Assembly: GCA_050742255.1 (NCBI GenBank) | Contig: JBOGHU010000038.1 | Span: 1 to 14,225 of the forward strand | From: JBOGHU01 sp050742255 | GTDB taxonomy: Bacteria > Actinomycetota > Acidimicrobiia > Acidimicrobiales > CADCSY01 | Length of the DNA: 14,225 nt | Reading direction: 5' to 3' | Shown: positions 13,088-14,225 of the stretch, in pieces | Position numbering within the stretch: position 1 is the first letter of the stretch | How the letters are laid out: the number at the start of each line of letters is the position of its first letter | Translations under genes and position numbers: made by a program | The notes under the pieces: generated by a model | Seen by the model: only the letters and a program-made list of their open reading frames with translations | The model's database searches: none | Told to the model about the DNA's origin: nothing

Positions 13088-14011
13088 TCACGGGGTCACC
13101 ACGGGCATCGCCACCGCCAGGGCATCGGGCTGGTAGCGGACCAGCAGCTCCTCGACCTCTCCCAGGTAGTCGCCGTCCACCTGGTAGGGGAAGGAGCCGT
13201 GGCCGATGACCGCCAGCTCGGTCAGATCGGCGCGGTAGTCGGTGCGGGGGTGAGCGCGAGCGCCCTCGCCGTCGCCCAGGACCGAGGCGGTGACCGAGAG
13301 GAGGGTGCCCAGGTCGAGGGAGCGCAGCGTGAACATCGACAGCCCCCGCTCCAGGGTGGCGTCGGGGGCCACCTGCAGGGGTCGGGGGCCGAGGAACGTG
13401 TAGGGGTTGGTGTTGAGGCACACCGCGAAGTAGCCGTCGTCGATCTCGGCTCCCTCCATCTGGACCGTGAAGCGGGGCCGGCCACGGTCGTAGTGGAGGA
13501 GCCAGGTGGCCAGGGTGGCGTGGACGAAGAACGCCTGGCCCAGGCGCCGCTTCAGCGCCGGCCGCCGCTCCACCTGCTCCACCACCGCGGCGTCGAAGCC
13601 CATCCCCACGTGGAACAGGAAGGCTCGCCCGTTGACCGACCCCAGGCCGATCCGGCGGACCGACCCCAGGCTCAGGGCCTCGGCGATCGAGCGGGCGGCT
13701 GCGGTGGGGTCCCTGGGCACCCCGATGGTCCGGGCGAAGACGTTGGTCGACCCTCCCGGCAGCGCCGCCAGGACCGCCTCGGAGCCGAGCACCCCGTTGG
13801 CCGCCTCGTTGAGGGTGCCGTCGCCGGCCAGGACGGCGACCGCCTCGGCCCCCGCCGCCACCGCCTCCCGGGCCAGCTCGGTGGCGTGGTCCCGCTCCTC
13901 GGTCTCCGCCACCGTCACGTCGTGGCTGGTGGCGAGGGCAGCCCGGACCCGCTGGCGGCTGCGGGTGGTGACCGACGCCGCCCACGGGTTGACGAGCAGG
14001 TGCACTCTCAA
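13088..14011 (-). CDS. Diacylglycerol kinase-family lipid kinase (DagK catalytic domain)
   Basis: Soluble or peripheral lipid kinase of the COG1597 family, 307 residues, usual length. The N-terminus is MRVHLLVNPWA. The nucleotide-binding motif is VLAGDGTLNEAANGVL (60-75), with GDGT at 63-66, and LPGGSTNVFAR (84-94) is the second glycine-rich motif. VGMGFDAAVV (135-144) and QVDGDYLGE (277-285) complete the family pattern. The usual NPxAG after the first strand is NPWAAS here. Substrates in the family include diacylglycerol, other lipids and sphingoid bases, so the exact one cannot be told. The TTG at 14011 or the GTG at 14005 may be the start; TAGGTT (14026 to 14021) lies 9 bases before the TTG. 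The whiB gene is downstream on the same strand, with its own promoter candidates between. It is divergent from the gene at 14084. Confidence 0.87.
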   Translation of the reverse strand: MRVHLLVNPWAASVTTRSRQRVRAALATSHDVTVAETEERDHATELAREAVAAGAEAVAVLAGDGTLNEAANGVLGSEAVLAALPGGSTNVFARTIGVPRDPTAAARSIAEALSLGSVRRIGLGSVNGRAFLFHVGMGFDAAVVEQVERRPALKRRLGQAFFVHATLATWLLHYDRGRPRFTVQMEGAEIDDGYFAVCLNTNPYTFLGPRPLQVAPDATLERGLSMFTLRSLDLGTLLSVTASVLGDGEGARAHPRTDYRADLTELAVIGHGSFPYQVDGDYLGEVEELLVRYQPDALAVAMPVVTP

Positions 14012-14070
14012 GGCCGACCGAACCTACCAGCTCGGTCATGCAGGTGCACGGGAGTAGGTGAGAGAGCAGG

Positions 14071-14083
14071 TAACGTCGATCAG
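14071..14083 (+). promoter_or_regulatory. Leaderless-type -10 element of the last gene
   Basis: TAACGT (14071-14076) is followed by 7 bases and a GTG at 14084, the same arrangement as at rimO. No Shine-Dalgarno is seen at a usable distance. Confidence 0.45.
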
Positions 14084-14225
14084 GTGGGCCGCCCCCAGCG
14101 CCAGCGGCAGCCCGGGGTCGTCGACCGCCGCCGGCTGCTGGTGGGGGCCGCCTTCGCCGCCGCCAACGTGGCGGCGCTACGGGCGTTCCCGGACCGCTCG
14201 GGAGCCCCGCCCCCAGGCCGGGAGC
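14084..14225 (+). CDS. Start of a probable exported protein (Tat-like signal), truncated by the window end
   Basis: An open frame runs from GTG 14084 to the end of the window, 47 codons, beginning MGRPQRQRQPGVVDRRRLLV. A basic segment with RRR is followed by a hydrophobic stretch (LLVGAAFAAANVAAL, about 18-32), then a Pro/Gly/Ser-rich region. This looks like a twin-arginine signal (DRRRLLVGA). There is no lipobox cysteine. The start is supported by TAACGT-N7-GTG. The mature protein lies outside the window, so no function can be given. Confidence 0.5.
   Translation, partial: MGRPQRQRQPGVVDRRRLLVGAAFAAANVAALRAFPDRSGAPPPGRE

Overview
This is a very GC-rich stretch of actinobacterial chromosome. 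A WhiB regulator, a DUF3107 protein, a paired Get3/ArsA-like ATPase couple (BagA/BagB type), a PdtaS-type soluble sensor kinase and actinobacterial-style leaderless start sites all point to Actinomycetota. The WhiB sequence and the mixed gene order fit a deep branch such as Acidimicrobiia better than a mycobacterium or streptomycete, but that rank is inference. All genes look chromosomal and housekeeping. I see no IS element, phage gene, CRISPR array, tRNA or rRNA.

Layout. 1-246: unassigned, unusually A-rich start of the window. 247-2857 (+): rimO (ribosomal protein S12 methylthiotransferase) and cinA. 2817-3224 (-): msrB, whose 3' end overlaps the end of cinA; divergent from it is thpR (RNA 2',3'-cyclic phosphodiesterase, 3286-3798, +). 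3840-5736 (-): a cysteine desulfurase preceded by an ArsR/SufR-like regulator with C-terminal cysteines. Divergent from that regulator across only 20 bp runs a + strand cluster (5757-9255): Mrp-type Fe-S carrier ATPase, DUF3107 protein, BagA-like ATPase and BagB-like ATPase. A DUF4395 membrane protein follows from its own promoter (9331-9840). 9841-10217 is a repeat-rich, G-rich spacer that may hold a tiny leaderless ORF. 10218-12634 (+): a PHP-domain phosphatase and a PdtaS-like histidine kinase, 2 bp apart. Convergent with these is a whiB gene (12660-12950, -), with a perfect CRP-type palindrome upstream, then a diacylglycerol kinase-family gene (13088-14011, -). 14084 to the end (+) is the start of a probable exported protein.

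Functional reading. Iron-sulfur and redox biology recurs: RimO (two Fe-S clusters), cysteine desulfurase with a candidate Fe-S-sensing regulator, Mrp carrier, WhiB (4Fe-4S) and MsrB repair. The kinase plus convergent whiB arrangement resembles the mycobacterial pdtaS/whiB1 locus. The most striking sequence-level observations are the complementary loss of the two P-loop lysines in the BagA/BagB-like pair, a symmetric -10 element that could serve both the regulator and mrp, repeated TAnnnT-N6/7-start leaderless signals, and the CRP-like site ahead of whiB.
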